64,000 nt of DNA from Methanothermus fervidus DSM 2088 (GCA_000166095.1 CP002278.1:94001-158000), one strand, 5' to 3'; numbered from the stretch's first letter, positions 39,590 through 48,948 are shown. The notes: generated from the letters alone by a model not told the origin. A program made the numbers and translations.

Positions 39590-40875
39590 GAAGAATCACT
39601 TTTTAAGAAATTGTCAACTATTTGCTTTTCTTGTTGTACTATAACTGCCTTATTAGAATCAACGTCTTCATCTATTAATGCATTAGGCCATATAACTGAA
39701 TCCATGCCTATCTTAACCCCGGGATTAAATCCAGAATTTATGCCTGTTTTTACATTATCACCAAAAACAGCTCCTAATTTTCTACGGGAAGTAGATACTC
39801 TTTCACCTTTTACATTCATTTTAACAGGTTTGTCATTGAATTTAAGATTGGCAATATTAGTTCCAGCTCCAAAATTACAATTAGCACCGATTATAGAATC
39901 TCCAACATAAGAGAGATGATTAATATTTGTATTTTCCATTATTATTGAATTCTTTATTTCTACAGCATTCCCAATACTTACACCATCATATATACAAGTA
40001 TATGCTCTTATATAACAATTTGGCCCAATATCACAATTTTTTCCTATATAAACAGGTCCTTGTATATAAGTGCCAGATCTAACAATTGTACCTCGGCCTA
40101 TCACTACTGGACCTTTAATATGTACATTCTCTTCGACTTCACCTTCAATTTTTGTTTTAATATTTTTCATCATTTCCTCATTAGCATTGAGGAGTTCCCA
40201 TGGTCTACCTATATCTATCCATCTTTTTTTAGATACAAAACCCCTAACATCTATCCCATCTTTGATTTCCATCATAATACTGTCAGTTATCTCATATTCA
40301 CCACGTGGAGATTTCTGAGTTTTTTCAATATAATTGAAAATTATAGGATTAAAAATATATATTCCTGCATTTGCAAGATCACTTGGTGCCTCTTCAGGTT
40401 TTGGCTTTTCAATTATATTCTTAACTTTGTCATCTTCTAATTCTACAATGCCAAAAGAACTAGGATCTTTGACTTTTGTTAAAAGAAGAAGAGTATCAGG
40501 CGTATTTCTTTCATAATAATTGATAACTTCTTTAATTAAATTTGGGTCTGTTATTACATCACCATTTACAACTATAAATTCCTCATCAATTACATTTTTT
40601 CCTTTTCCAATAGCATGAGCAGTACCTAATTGTTTTTCTTGAATCAAATATGATAATTTTACACCAAATTCTTTACCATCCGCAAAATACTTCTTTATTA
40701 CATTTTTTTTATAACCTACAACTAAAAATATTTCGTCGATCCCTGCGTCTCTTATAGATTCAATATTATATTGAAGTATTGGTTTCCCAGAAATTGGCAA
40801 CATTGTTTTAGGACGTGTCAATGTTAGTGGTCGCATTCTAGTTCCTTCTCCAGCCGTTAATATCATTGCTTGCAT
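39568..40875 (-). CDS. Bifunctional sugar-1-phosphate nucleotidylyltransferase/acetyltransferase (GlmU-like)
   Basis: A protein of 435 residues. The N-terminal nucleotidyltransferase domain has ILTAGEGTRMRPLTLTRPKTMLP and VVNGDVITD. The C-terminal left-handed beta-helix has hexapeptide turns (PVVIGRGTIVRSGTYIQGPV, given by pattern) ending ATP-independent acetyltransferase-like. In archaea this enzyme makes UDP-GlcNAc from glucosamine-1-phosphate, needed for pseudomurein and glycans. The start ATG has GGTGG four bases upstream. glmM is directly upstream, supporting the pathway. Confidence 0.9.
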   Translation of the reverse strand: MQAMILTAGEGTRMRPLTLTRPKTMLPISGKPILQYNIESIRDAGIDEIFLVVGYKKNVIKKYFADGKEFGVKLSYLIQEKQLGTAHAIGKGKNVIDEEFIVVNGDVITDPNLIKEVINYYERNTPDTLLLLTKVKDPSSFGIVELEDDKVKNIIEKPKPEEAPSDLANAGIYIFNPIIFNYIEKTQKSPRGEYEITDSIMMEIKDGIDVRGFVSKKRWIDIGRPWELLNANEEMMKNIKTKIEGEVEENVHIKGPVVIGRGTIVRSGTYIQGPVYIGKNCDIGPNCYIRAYTCIYDGVSIGNAVEIKNSIIMENTNINHLSYVGDSIIGANCNFGAGTNIANLKFNDKPVKMNVKGERVSTSRRKLGAVFGDNVKTGINSGFNPGVKIGMDSVIWPNALIDEDVDSNKAVIVQQEKQIVDNFLKSDSSWSKKEK

Positions 40876-42221
40876 GAAACCACCGTATTTATTGCTTTTT
40901 TTACGATAGAATGAACCTTATTATATATGTTTTTTAATTTATTTTTGTCCCTACTTTCAGCTCTAATTCTGATGTAAGGTTCTGTACCAGACGGTCTAAC
41001 TAATATCCAACTTTTATCTTTCAAAGTTATTCTGATTCCATCGATTTTGTCTATTTTAGCTTTTGGAAATTCATTCTTTAGTTTTGGTTCTATTATTTTC
41101 ATAACTTCTTTTTTATGCATGTCAGGACATTGTATTTTGTCTCTAATATTAGGATATGATGGAATCTCTGCTAGTAAATCAGATAAATTCCCTTCTTTGT
41201 CTATAACTTCAACAACGCGTAGTGCAGAAAAAATACCATCCGGAGTAAGAGAAAAAGTAGGATGTATCCATGTGCCAGATGGTTCACCACCAAAGCTTGC
41301 ATTATGCTTCATTATTTCATTAGCAACATTTACATCTCCAACTTTGGTTCTGATAACCTTTCCACCAATTTCTTCCATACATTCTTCAATGCACAATGAT
41401 GCATCAACTGTTGTAACTATGGTTCCTCCATATTTTTTGGAAACTAAAGCTAACAATTTATCAAAATCTGCAATTTTTCCTTCATCAGTTACTATAACTG
41501 CTCTATCAGCGTCCCCATCATGTGCAATTCCAATATCTGCTCCAACTGCCTTAACAGTCTCCATTAAATCTTTTAAATTTTCTTCTGTAGGCTCTGGATT
41601 TCTACCTGGGAAAAATCCATCTGGCTGACAATTTAAAGTAATTACTTCACATCCAAGTTCTCTTAAGACATAAGGGGTTACATAAGATGCAGCTCCACAA
41701 CCAGCATCCACTACAACTTTTAACTCGTTTTTTATATCTATAGAATTTATTAAATCAGTTTTATAATCTTCTATTATCTTTGCATCTTTAATATTGCCAA
41801 TTTTATCCCATTCTTTTTCATCAAAATCATTATCATGAATTATTCTTTCAATTTCATCTTCTTGTGAAGGTGTATAAGCCATTCCATTGGCATTCCAGGC
41901 CTTTATGCCATTATATTCTGGTGGGTTATGGGAAGCAGTTATCATGACACCAGTATCTGCATTAAGTTTTTTGACAGCATATCCTAATGCTGGTGTAGGT
42001 ACCATTCCAATTCTTATAACTTTAGATCCACATTCCATTAAGCCTGCTGCGACAGCACTAACTAGCATTTCACTTGAAGTCCTTGGATCATGTCCAATTA
42101 CAATTTTACCTCCACCAACATAAGTTGCAATTGCTTTTCCGACCTTTAGTGCTAATTCAGACGTGATTTTTGATCTAATCTTCCCTCTTATTCCAGAGGT
42201 TCCAAATAATGACATGCTCAT
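40863..42221 (-). CDS. glmM: Phosphoglucosamine mutase
   Basis: A 452-residue member of the phosphohexomutase family. FGTSGIRGKI, the phosphoserine loop TASHNPPEYNGIK, the metal loop DGDADRAVIV and the substrate loop GGEPSGTWI with the terminal RPSGTEPYIRIRAE are all present. It converts glucosamine-6-phosphate to glucosamine-1-phosphate. It overlaps apgM (ATGA) and the glmU-like gene. Confidence 0.94.
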   Translation of the reverse strand: MSMSLFGTSGIRGKIRSKITSELALKVGKAIATYVGGGKIVIGHDPRTSSEMLVSAVAAGLMECGSKVIRIGMVPTPALGYAVKKLNADTGVMITASHNPPEYNGIKAWNANGMAYTPSQEDEIERIIHDNDFDEKEWDKIGNIKDAKIIEDYKTDLINSIDIKNELKVVVDAGCGAASYVTPYVLRELGCEVITLNCQPDGFFPGRNPEPTEENLKDLMETVKAVGADIGIAHDGDADRAVIVTDEGKIADFDKLLALVSKKYGGTIVTTVDASLCIEECMEEIGGKVIRTKVGDVNVANEIMKHNASFGGEPSGTWIHPTFSLTPDGIFSALRVVEVIDKEGNLSDLLAEIPSYPNIRDKIQCPDMHKKEVMKIIEPKLKNEFPKAKIDKIDGIRITLKDKSWILVRPSGTEPYIRIRAESRDKNKLKNIYNKVHSIVKKAINTVVSCKQ

Positions 42222-43444
42222 GCCCCAAACTTTTCACTTCTATTGGTTAAATCTAAAATTATGTTCATTATATCTGAACCTTTGATTCTGCCCAAACCAC
42301 CTTTAGATGCAGAAATTTCATCAAATCTTTTGACATCGTCAATCCTTACACCAGGACATCTTATAACTATTGGAACAGGATCTCCAGTATGATCTTTTAC
42401 AGAAACTGGAGTTGTGTGGTCTGCGGTAAGTACCAAACATATATCCTCACAATTTAAAATTTTACTAATTACAACTTCATCAATTCTCTCTATAAATTCT
42501 TTTTTCTCTTCAAAATTTCCATCATGTCCAGCTTCATCAGCTCCATCAATATTAACCAGTAGAAAATCATATTTATCTAAAGTACTGAGTATAGTTTTTA
42601 CGATAGAATTTAAATCCGTATCTGTACCTCCTGTTGCTGTAGGAACTTCAATAACATCCATACCTGCTAACCTGGCAATCCCCATAATAAGACCAGTCTC
42701 TGCAATACAGGCGGCCTTAAGATTATACTTTTCACAAAAGTTTTCTAATGAAGGTACCTTTCCTCCACCCCTAGGCAATATTATATTAGCAGGTTTTTTT
42801 CCTTCCTTTATTCGTTTTAAATTTATTGGATGCTTCTCAAGCAACTTATAAGAATTTTTAACAAATTTGTTTAGTATTGAAGCTGTAAATTTTGCTTCAA
42901 ATGAATCATCCAATGGTTTTACATCTTTCACGCGTTTATTTTCAACTTTTGGATCTGCATCAGTAATTTTATCAGATAAATTTTCTCCACGTAAAACTAA
43001 AACTGCTCTATGTCCAGTTGATTCTTTAAATATTATCTCTACATCTTCTTCTAATTTCATGGAATTGATAGTTTCAGCTAATTTGTCAGTGCCTTCTCTT
43101 ATTCTATCAGCTCTTCTATCTAATACAACAAAATTTTCATCTACTGTAGCAAAATTACATCTAAATGCAATATCTCCCGGTTTTACATCAACTCCTACTC
43201 CAGCTGCCTCAAATGGTCCCCTGCCTGTATAAACTTTATATGGATCATAACCCAATATTGAAAGATGCGCTGTATCACTTCCTACACGTATACCTGGTGA
43301 TATTGGGTCCATTATACCATTTATTCCCTCTTCAGCAATTTTATCCATATTGGGTGTTTTTGCAGCTTGAAGCGGTGTTTTATAATCATTTTCTTTTGTA
43401 GGTCGATCTGCCATTCCATCAATTATTAATATTATGCACTTCAT
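42218..43444 (-). CDS. apgM: 2,3-bisphosphoglycerate-independent phosphoglycerate mutase (archaeal type)
   Basis: An alkaline phosphatase-fold mutase of 408 residues linking 2- and 3-phosphoglycerate. The N-terminal IILIIDGMADRP, the nucleophile region GSDTAHLSILGYDP, and the metal sites in DEAGHDGNFEEK and LTADHTTPV are as in archaeal ApgM. AAGGTG precedes the ATG. It fits the gluconeogenic set with ppsA, pgk and tpiA in the window. Confidence 0.96.
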   Translation of the reverse strand: MKCIILIIDGMADRPTKENDYKTPLQAAKTPNMDKIAEEGINGIMDPISPGIRVGSDTAHLSILGYDPYKVYTGRGPFEAAGVGVDVKPGDIAFRCNFATVDENFVVLDRRADRIREGTDKLAETINSMKLEEDVEIIFKESTGHRAVLVLRGENLSDKITDADPKVENKRVKDVKPLDDSFEAKFTASILNKFVKNSYKLLEKHPINLKRIKEGKKPANIILPRGGGKVPSLENFCEKYNLKAACIAETGLIMGIARLAGMDVIEVPTATGGTDTDLNSIVKTILSTLDKYDFLLVNIDGADEAGHDGNFEEKKEFIERIDEVVISKILNCEDICLVLTADHTTPVSVKDHTGDPVPIVIRCPGVRIDDVKRFDEISASKGGLGRIKGSDIMNIILDLTNRSEKFGA

Positions 43445-43546
43445 TCTTCAACACCTTTTTTACACTTTAGAAGGAAAAAAATTACATGAGCATTATTCCG
43501 GTAATTGCACCAACTAAAGTAGCAAGAAAATTAACTTCTTCATTTG

Positions 43547-44149
43547 TTAAAAATTTTTTCTTTCGAATGTAGCTCCTAAAAAACTATCTGTGAAAGACCC
43601 TATTATTCCAGAAATTATTGCTACTTTTAAAGACAATAAAATATTTGGACAGACATTAAGAAAATATGCAGAAATTCCTATTATTGCTGCTCCAACAATT
43701 CCAATAACAGTGCCCAGTATAGATACTCCTCCATCAGTACCTGGAGGCACTTTCTTCAAATTTGTTATAAGTCTTGGTTTTTGTATGATACCTATTTCAC
43801 TTGCCATCGTGTCTGCAGTAGCAGCTGCTATAGATCCTATAAATCCACCTACGAACCTATCATATCTGCCAAGTATTGCCATTGCAACTGGTACGATTCC
43901 ATTGGATAAAACATTTTTCATAGATCTTTTCTTCTCATATATACCTAATTTTTTCTTGTATTCTTTTTGATATTTTGTCGAAATTATTCCTAAAATTAAA
44001 AAAATAAATAAAATTAAAAGCCAATTAAATCCTGCAGCAAACAGAATTAAGAGTCCCAAAACTACCATTAACACAGAACCTGCTAAGTCTAAATCTTTTC
44101 TTATATATGTTATGATGCCAATGCTAATACAAAAGAATATATCCCACAT
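43547..44149 (-). CDS. DUF92-family membrane protein, apparently truncated by a frameshift
   Basis: A protein of 200 residues with several hydrophobic helices and the DUF92 signature IAAATADTMASEIG and PPGTDGGVSILGT. The frame stops right after FLGATFERKNF. The next bases, read one base off, give LTNEEVNFLATLVGAITGIMLM and a stop at 43482, exactly the usual C-terminal end of the family. One T missing from the minus-strand run AAAAAATTTTT (43551-43561) would restore it. Function of the family is not settled (possibly phytol/prenol kinase-like in plants). Confidence 0.8.
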   Translation of the reverse strand: MWDIFFCISIGIITYIRKDLDLAGSVLMVVLGLLILFAAGFNWLLILFIFLILGIISTKYQKEYKKKLGIYEKKRSMKNVLSNGIVPVAMAILGRYDRFVGGFIGSIAAATADTMASEIGIIQKPRLITNLKKVPPGTDGGVSILGTVIGIVGAAIIGISAYFLNVCPNILLSLKVAIISGIIGSFTDSFLGATFERKNF

Positions 44150-44158
44150 TACAATTCC

Positions 44159-44752
44159 CTATTTTTCTTCAGGTTCGCTTAAAACCTTCGTTTTTATAAT
44201 TTCTACTCTCCTAATTGGATATATGACTTTAGCACTTTCCTGTACTTCGGAAGATATTTTACCATCTATCATATCTTTAATAAACTCTTCTAGTGTTCTT
44301 TCAGCGGCTAACTCTAACACTTTTTCTTGTGCAATACGTCTAATTTCTCTTTGTTGTGAAGTTTTAGTACGTCTTGCTGTTATTATTAAAGTATAAACTT
44401 TTATCTTGTATCCATCTTTGGTATTAACAATCACTGGTGCATCGACCCTACTTGTTCCCCTTCTAATTAAACTTCTTACATAGTCAGTTGTCATTTCATG
44501 TCCAATGTATTTTGTTTTTGCAACATCTCCTGTAACATCGTTTATTCTAAATTTTAACTTCATGTATTGTTTTGAAAAATCACCTGTTAATTCTCTTACA
44601 GTTGCTTCTACAGTTCTGTTAACAACTAAATCTGGAGACCTAGCAGGTGTTAATCCTATTTCTTTTTCTCCAAAATATTTTGGACTGAGAATAGTATACC
44701 ATTTTTTCTCTTTCCATGTGTCTCTTGCTCTTCGTCTCCTTACCCTTGCCAT
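44159..44752 (-). CDS. rps3ae: Small-subunit ribosomal protein S3Ae (eS1)
   Basis: About 197 residues. ARVRRRRARDTWKEKKWY, GLTPARSPDLVVNRTVEATV and TARRTKTSQQREIR mark archaeal eS1. ATG 44752 has GAGGTGAT just upstream; the longer frame to 44791 would add 13 residues without homology. The gene lies 9 bases upstream of the DUF92 gene on the same strand. Confidence 0.96.
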   Translation of the reverse strand: MARVRRRRARDTWKEKKWYTILSPKYFGEKEIGLTPARSPDLVVNRTVEATVRELTGDFSKQYMKLKFRINDVTGDVAKTKYIGHEMTTDYVRSLIRRGTSRVDAPVIVNTKDGYKIKVYTLIITARRTKTSQQREIRRIAQEKVLELAAERTLEEFIKDMIDGKISSEVQESAKVIYPIRRVEIIKTKVLSEPEEK

Positions 44753-44765
44753 ATTTATCACCTCT

Positions 44766-46070
44766 CTATGAATTGAATTTTCTCTTATCAATAACTCTTA
44801 CGGCCTTACCTTCACTTCTTGGTAAAGTTCCTGGTTCTACTAATGTTACATTTACTCGTAACCCTATCTCTTCATGTACAACTTTTTCAATTTTTTTCTT
44901 AATTTTTTCCATTTCTTTAACTTCATCTGAAAACAATTCAGGAGATGTTTCAACGCGAATTTCCATTTCATCTAAATAATGGGGCCTAGTTATCACAATT
45001 TGATAATGAGGTTCCAGGCCATCCACCTTTAAAAGTGCTTTCTCAATTTGTGATGGGAATACCATTACACCTCTTACCTTTATCATGTCATCAGTTCTTC
45101 CAGTTATTCTACCTATTCTTCTCAATGTCCTTCCACATTTACATTCATCATCAAGCAATGAAGTTATATCTCTTGTTCTAAATCTTATCATTGGCATTGC
45201 CTCTTTTGTCAATGTTGTAATAACCAATTCTCCTTTTTCTCCAGGTGGTAGTCTTTTCCCAGTTTTTGGATCTATTATTTCTGGATAAAAATGATCTTCA
45301 AATATATGAAGACCTGTTTTTTGCATGCATTCTTGTGCAACCCCTGGACCTATAATTTCTGTCAAACCATATATATTAAGTGCTGTCAAACCTAAACGAT
45401 TTTCAATTTTTTTTCTCATTTCTTCTGTCCACATTTCAGCTCCAAATATTCCAATTCTTAAGTTTATATCATCTAAACTTAAACCTTCTTTTTTTAAAGT
45501 CTCAGCTAAATATAACGCATAGGATGGTGTACAGGTAAGCACAGTTGTCCCAAAATCTCGCATAACTTCAATTTGTCGTTTTGTATTACCTGTAGATATT
45601 GGAATTACCATTGCTCCTATCTTTTGGGCACCATAGTGAACCCCTAAGCCACCTGTAAACAATCCATATCCATATGCATTTTGTATTAAGTCTTTGCTTG
45701 TGACTGATGCCATAGATAATGCTCTTGCCATTACTTCAGACCATATTTCAATGTCTTTCTCAGTATAACCAGCTACTGTTGGCTTACCTGTTGTACCAGA
45801 TGTTGTATGTATTTCAACAATTTCCTTTTTTGGAACTGCAAACATTCCAAATGGATATGCCTTGCGAAGATCCTCTTTTGTTGTGAAAGGTAATTTTTCT
45901 AGATCATCTAATGTTTCAATATCTTCAGGTTCTATCCCTAAACTATCAAATTTATCTTTGTAATATGGAACATTTTCATAAACTCTAACTAAAGTTTCTT
46001 CAAGTCTTTTCAACTGTAATTCTTCAAGTTCCTCTCTTTCCATAAATTCTACTTCATATTTCCAAGCCAC
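44766..46070 (-). CDS. paaK: Phenylacetate-CoA ligase-type acyl-CoA synthetase
   Basis: An ANL-superfamily adenylating enzyme of about 434 residues. [13 protein letters not shown], the P-loop [29 protein letters not shown], and [18 protein letters not shown] are typical of PaaK. In methanogens it activates aryl acids such as phenylacetate or indoleacetate, linked to aromatic amino acid salvage. GTG 46070 matches the family N-terminus; GTG 46079 abuts GGGAGA. An ACT gene usually found with paaK lies 1.6 kb away. Confidence 0.92.
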   Translation of the reverse strand: MAWKYEVEFMEREELEELQLKRLEETLVRVYENVPYYKDKFDSLGIEPEDIETLDDLEKLPFTTKEDLRKAYPFGMFAVPKKEIVEIHTTSGTTGKPTVAGYTEKDIEIWSEVMARALSMASVTSKDLIQNAYGYGLFTGGLGVHYGAQKIGAMVIPISTGNTKRQIEVMRDFGTTVLTCTPSYALYLAETLKKEGLSLDDINLRIGIFGAEMWTEEMRKKIENRLGLTALNIYGLTEIIGPGVAQECMQKTGLHIFEDHFYPEIIDPKTGKRLPPGEKGELVITTLTKEAMPMIRFRTRDITSLLDDECKCGRTLRRIGRITGRTDDMIKVRGVMVFPSQIEKALLKVDGLEPHYQIVITRPHYLDEMEIRVETSPELFSDEVKEMEKIKKKIEKVVHEEIGLRVNVTLVEPGTLPRSEGKAVRVIDKRKFNS

Positions 46071-46106
46071 AATGGACACTCTCCCAAAAATTTAATTATG
46101 ATAATC

Positions 46107-46114
46107 TTTATAAA
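46107..46114. promoter_or_regulatory. Palindromic TATA box shared by paaK and the PRC-barrel gene
   Basis: TTTATAAA is its own reverse complement and is the only good TATA match in the 95-base divergent gap. Transcription start would fall near 46082 toward paaK and near 46138 toward the PRC gene. Confidence 0.5.
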
Positions 46115-46165
46115 TCTCTTTTATGTAGTTTCGACACAAATATTTTATTTAGGAGGTAATATAAT

Positions 46166-46399
46166 ATGAGAGTAGTGGAAGAGATAATAGGTAAAGAGGT
46201 TCTAGATGATTCTGCGACAGTAATAGGTAAAGTTAAAGATGTTGAAATAGATATTGAAACAAATACGGTTGATGCATTGATACTTGGGAAAGGTAGTATA
46301 TCTGAAGGATTAGGGTTATCTAAGAATGAGACAATAGTGCCATATGAAATGGTTGATAAAATTGGTGATAAGATATTGTTAAAAGGAACATTGAAATAA
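46166..46399 (+). CDS. PRC-barrel domain protein
   Basis: A protein of 77 residues, a single PRC barrel: IGKEVLDDSATVIGKVKDVEID at the start and VPYEMVDKIGDKILLKG at the end. Similar short PRC proteins are common in methanogens, with suggested roles in RNA metabolism or cell division, but no settled function. GGAGGT lies seven bases before the ATG. Confidence 0.88.
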   Translation: MRVVEEIIGKEVLDDSATVIGKVKDVEIDIETNTVDALILGKGSISEGLGLSKNETIVPYEMVDKIGDKILLKGTLK

Positions 46400-46441
46400 A
46401 AATTTTTCCCATTTATTTTTTAATTTTTTGAGGGATTCTGT

Positions 46442-47122
46442 GTGGAAGTAAAAGGTATTTGCAACATTTGTGGAAATGTAGGAATACTTCATACCTGTAG
46501 GTTGTGTGGAAGACTTGTATGTGGGGAATGTTACATACCTGCAGCAGGACTTTGTAGAATATGCTACAAAAAACCAGGTAGAAGAATCAAAAATATAAAT
46601 GATAAAGACATGTTAATAAATTTATTTAAAGAAAAAAACGTTGTTAAATTTGGAAATTTCACATTATCTTCTGGAAAAAAAAGTAACTATTATATAAATG
46701 TAAAAGGAGCAATCACTTATCCAAAAATTTTAAAAATTTTAACAAACATTATAGTAAAGAAAATAAAAGATTTAGATATCCAAAAAATAGCCGGACCAGC
46801 AGTTGGTGCGATTCCAATAATTACTGCAGTATCATTGAAGGCAAATATACCATTTGTTATTATAAGAAAGAAAAAAAAGAAATATGGAACATCTAAACTT
46901 GTGGAAGGAGATCTAAGTAAGAATGATAAAGTTGTAGTGATTGAAGATGTAACAACCACAGGAAATTCATTATTGAGGTCTATTAGGATTATTGAAGATG
47001 CAGGAGCTAAAGTTGAAAGAGCAATAGTTGTTGTAGATCGTGGTGAAGGTGCAATAGAGAAATTTAAAAAAGAAGGCATCAAATTGGATGTTATTTTAAC
47101 AGCTGATGAGCTTATGGATTAA
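46442..47122 (+). CDS. Zinc-ribbon fused to orotate phosphoribosyltransferase-like domain (PyrE-like)
   Basis: A protein of 226 residues. The first 45 hold a Cys-rich module (CNICG, CRLCG, CGEC, CRICYKK) that can bind two zinc ions. The rest is a type I phosphoribosyltransferase with FGNFTLSSGKKSNYYINVKG and the PRPP loop VVVIEDVTTTGNS, as in OPRTase. It may be the UMP-pathway enzyme or a PRPP-sensing regulator; the zinc module is not part of ordinary PyrE. Starts at GTG with GAGGGATT upstream. Confidence 0.82.
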   Translation: MEVKGICNICGNVGILHTCRLCGRLVCGECYIPAAGLCRICYKKPGRRIKNINDKDMLINLFKEKNVVKFGNFTLSSGKKSNYYINVKGAITYPKILKILTNIIVKKIKDLDIQKIAGPAVGAIPIITAVSLKANIPFVIIRKKKKKYGTSKLVEGDLSKNDKVVVIEDVTTTGNSLLRSIRIIEDAGAKVERAIVVVDRGEGAIEKFKKEGIKLDVILTADELMD

Positions 47123-47124
47123 TA

Positions 47125-47613
47125 TTATTCTCTCACATGCTTGACAAAATGTCCTAATTCATCTATTATAAGGTTTACACCAAGTTTTACAGCATTTGGT
47201 GAACCAGGTAATGCAAAAATGAGAGTTTTGTTGTAAATACCAGCGGTTGAACGTGTAAGTATTACACCACTACCCAATCGTTTGTAAGATTCATATCTAA
47301 ATATTTCTCCAAAACCTTCTAATTCTTTCTCAAAAATTTCCCTTAAAGTTTCTATTGTAATATCTCTATTACTAATTCCTGTTCCTCCAGTTGTAAAAAT
47401 GACATCAACGTCATTGGCTAATTTTTTTATTAAAGATTTTAACATTTTTGAATCATCTGGGATTATATGGTATTCTTTTACAATATGTTTTTCATTCAAA
47501 GCATTTATCAATATTTTACCAGACTTATCTTGTTTTTTGTTTTTTATACTATCACTTAATGTTATAACAGCGCAAGTTACCTTCTTAGGAGCTTCTTTTT
47601 TATGCTGCAACAT
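47125..47613 (-). CDS. moaB: Molybdenum cofactor biosynthesis protein MoaB
   Basis: About 162 residues with the MoaB/MogA fold. VTCAVITLSDS, VIFTTGGTGISNRDITIE and FALPGSPNAVKLGVNLIIDELGHFV identify it. It adenylylates molybdopterin for the Mo/W formylmethanofuran dehydrogenase. ATG 47613 is preferred over ATG 47628: the shared TATA box is 27 bases upstream, which would make the mRNA leaderless, and 47628 would lie upstream of the transcription start. Confidence 0.93.
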   Translation of the reverse strand: MLQHKKEAPKKVTCAVITLSDSIKNKKQDKSGKILINALNEKHIVKEYHIIPDDSKMLKSLIKKLANDVDVIFTTGGTGISNRDITIETLREIFEKELEGFGEIFRYESYKRLGSGVILTRSTAGIYNKTLIFALPGSPNAVKLGVNLIIDELGHFVKHVRE

Positions 47614-47635
47614 ACTTTTAGATTTCATAGTGAAA

Positions 47636-47645
47636 TTTATATAAA
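47636..47645. promoter_or_regulatory. Symmetrical TATA box for divergent leaderless genes moaB and ACT
   Basis: TTTATATAAA is a perfect palindrome centred at 47640.5. The ATG of the ACT gene begins 27.5 bases to the right and the preferred moaB ATG 27.5 bases to the left. Both starts fall at the expected transcription start of an archaeal promoter. Confidence 0.65.
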
Positions 47646-47667
47646 GAATATATAAAACATTTTAACC

Positions 47668-48099
47668 ATGACATTAAAGCAAGTATCAGTATTTTTGGAA
47701 AATAAAAGAGGTAGATTAAGGAAAGCAGTTCATGCATTAGCTAAAGCTAATATAAATATAAGAGCGTTATCAATAGCAGATACTTCAGAATTTGGAATTT
47801 TAAGGATGATAGTTACAAAACCAAAATTGGCAAAAGAAGTTCTTGAAAAAAACAATTTTGTTGCTAAATTAAACGATGTAATAGCTGTTGAAGTACCAGA
47901 TGAACCTGGTGGACTTGACTCCGTATTAAAAATACTTGAAGATGCCAAAATAAATGTTGAATATTTATATGCATTTGTAGAGAAAAAAGGTGAAAAAGCA
48001 ATTGTAGTAATAAGAATAGATGACATTGATAAAGGATTAGAAGCTTTAAATAAAGCTAATATACCGACAATTTCCGCAAAAGAAATATCCTCACTTTGA
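47668..48099 (+). CDS. Tandem ACT-domain protein
   Basis: A protein of 143 residues made of two ACT domains, [28 protein letters not shown]-type first (residues 7-65) and [25 protein letters not shown]-type second (from about 75). Such proteins often accompany paaK in methanogens, so it may sense an aromatic amino acid. It has no DNA-binding domain. The ATG lies 27 bases from a TATA box centre, so the mRNA is probably leaderless. Confidence 0.85.
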   Translation: MTLKQVSVFLENKRGRLRKAVHALAKANINIRALSIADTSEFGILRMIVTKPKLAKEVLEKNNFVAKLNDVIAVEVPDEPGGLDSVLKILEDAKINVEYLYAFVEKKGEKAIVVIRIDDIDKGLEALNKANIPTISAKEISSL

Positions 48100-48102
48100 A
48101 AC

Positions 48103-48864
48103 ATGAAATGGAAAATCTTTATCATAATTTTATTATTTGCAATTTTATTATTTTTCTACAAAAGTTCCCACATCATTAGAGAGAAGAGTAGTGGGGCAAC
48201 ACATTACACGCAAATTTATGGAGAAACGAAAATAGATGTTTATAAATTTAAGAGTGATAAAGAAGGGCCAAAAGTTGCATTTATACTTGGAATTCATCCA
48301 TATGAATGGGAAGCCCATAAGGCATTTTATGATGCAATAAAAAAATATACATCGTCTCAAAAATTTAAAGGAGAAATAGATGTTTATTGGATTCATGTTC
48401 CTGATCAATATGCTAAAAATTGGAAAGCTGGAAGAGATTTTGGAAATAGAGCTGCAAACAAATATTTAGTGCCAATGATAAAAAAAGAAAGATATTCAGC
48501 TATTTTTGATATACATAGTGGATGGGAAGGATGGCCTTATTATGGAAGGCCAAAATGGTTTATACTTCATCCACCTACAAAAGAAGGGAAATCTTTAGCT
48601 ACAAATATTACAAAAAATATCAATTGGATAAAAATACTTGGAAATTGTTCAGAAAATAAAGAATGCGTAAGTTATTGGGTTGAAATGCCTATTGCAAAAA
48701 ATAAAATACCGATAGTTATACTAGAGTGGGGATATTGTGAACCAGAGAAATTATGGATAAAATATAAAAAAGTAAATTTAAATGCGACTACTCCTGGAGA
48801 GTATGAAGACAAAGTAACACATGCACTGATTTTTTTAAATAATTTGGATAAAATAATTGGATAA
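48103..48864 (+). CDS. Membrane-anchored zinc hydrolase-like protein (AstE/M14-like)
   Basis: A protein of 253 residues with one N-terminal membrane helix (IFIIILLFAILLFFY) and an outside domain. GIHPYEWEAHKAF gives HxxE and FDIHSGWEG a later His, the spacing of zinc carboxypeptidase or succinylglutamate desuccinylase-like enzymes. The likely Glu base would be in VILEWG. Substrate unknown; a pseudomurein peptide is conceivable because of its outside location, but this is speculation. It starts three bases after the ACT gene. Confidence 0.6.
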   Translation: MKWKIFIIILLFAILLFFYKSSHIIREKSSGATHYTQIYGETKIDVYKFKSDKEGPKVAFILGIHPYEWEAHKAFYDAIKKYTSSQKFKGEIDVYWIHVPDQYAKNWKAGRDFGNRAANKYLVPMIKKERYSAIFDIHSGWEGWPYYGRPKWFILHPPTKEGKSLATNITKNINWIKILGNCSENKECVSYWVEMPIAKNKIPIVILEWGYCEPEKLWIKYKKVNLNATTPGEYEDKVTHALIFLNNLDKIIG

Positions 48865-48948
48865 AACAATTAAATTTGGTTTTAAAAACTTTATATTGTT
48901 TAATTACCAAATATTTATTTGAATATGTTGTGATTGGAGATGTTAATA

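Noticed and set aside
41047-41628. Open frame of 193 codons on the plus strand
   Set aside because: Antisense to glmM, which has all catalytic loops; no start signals.
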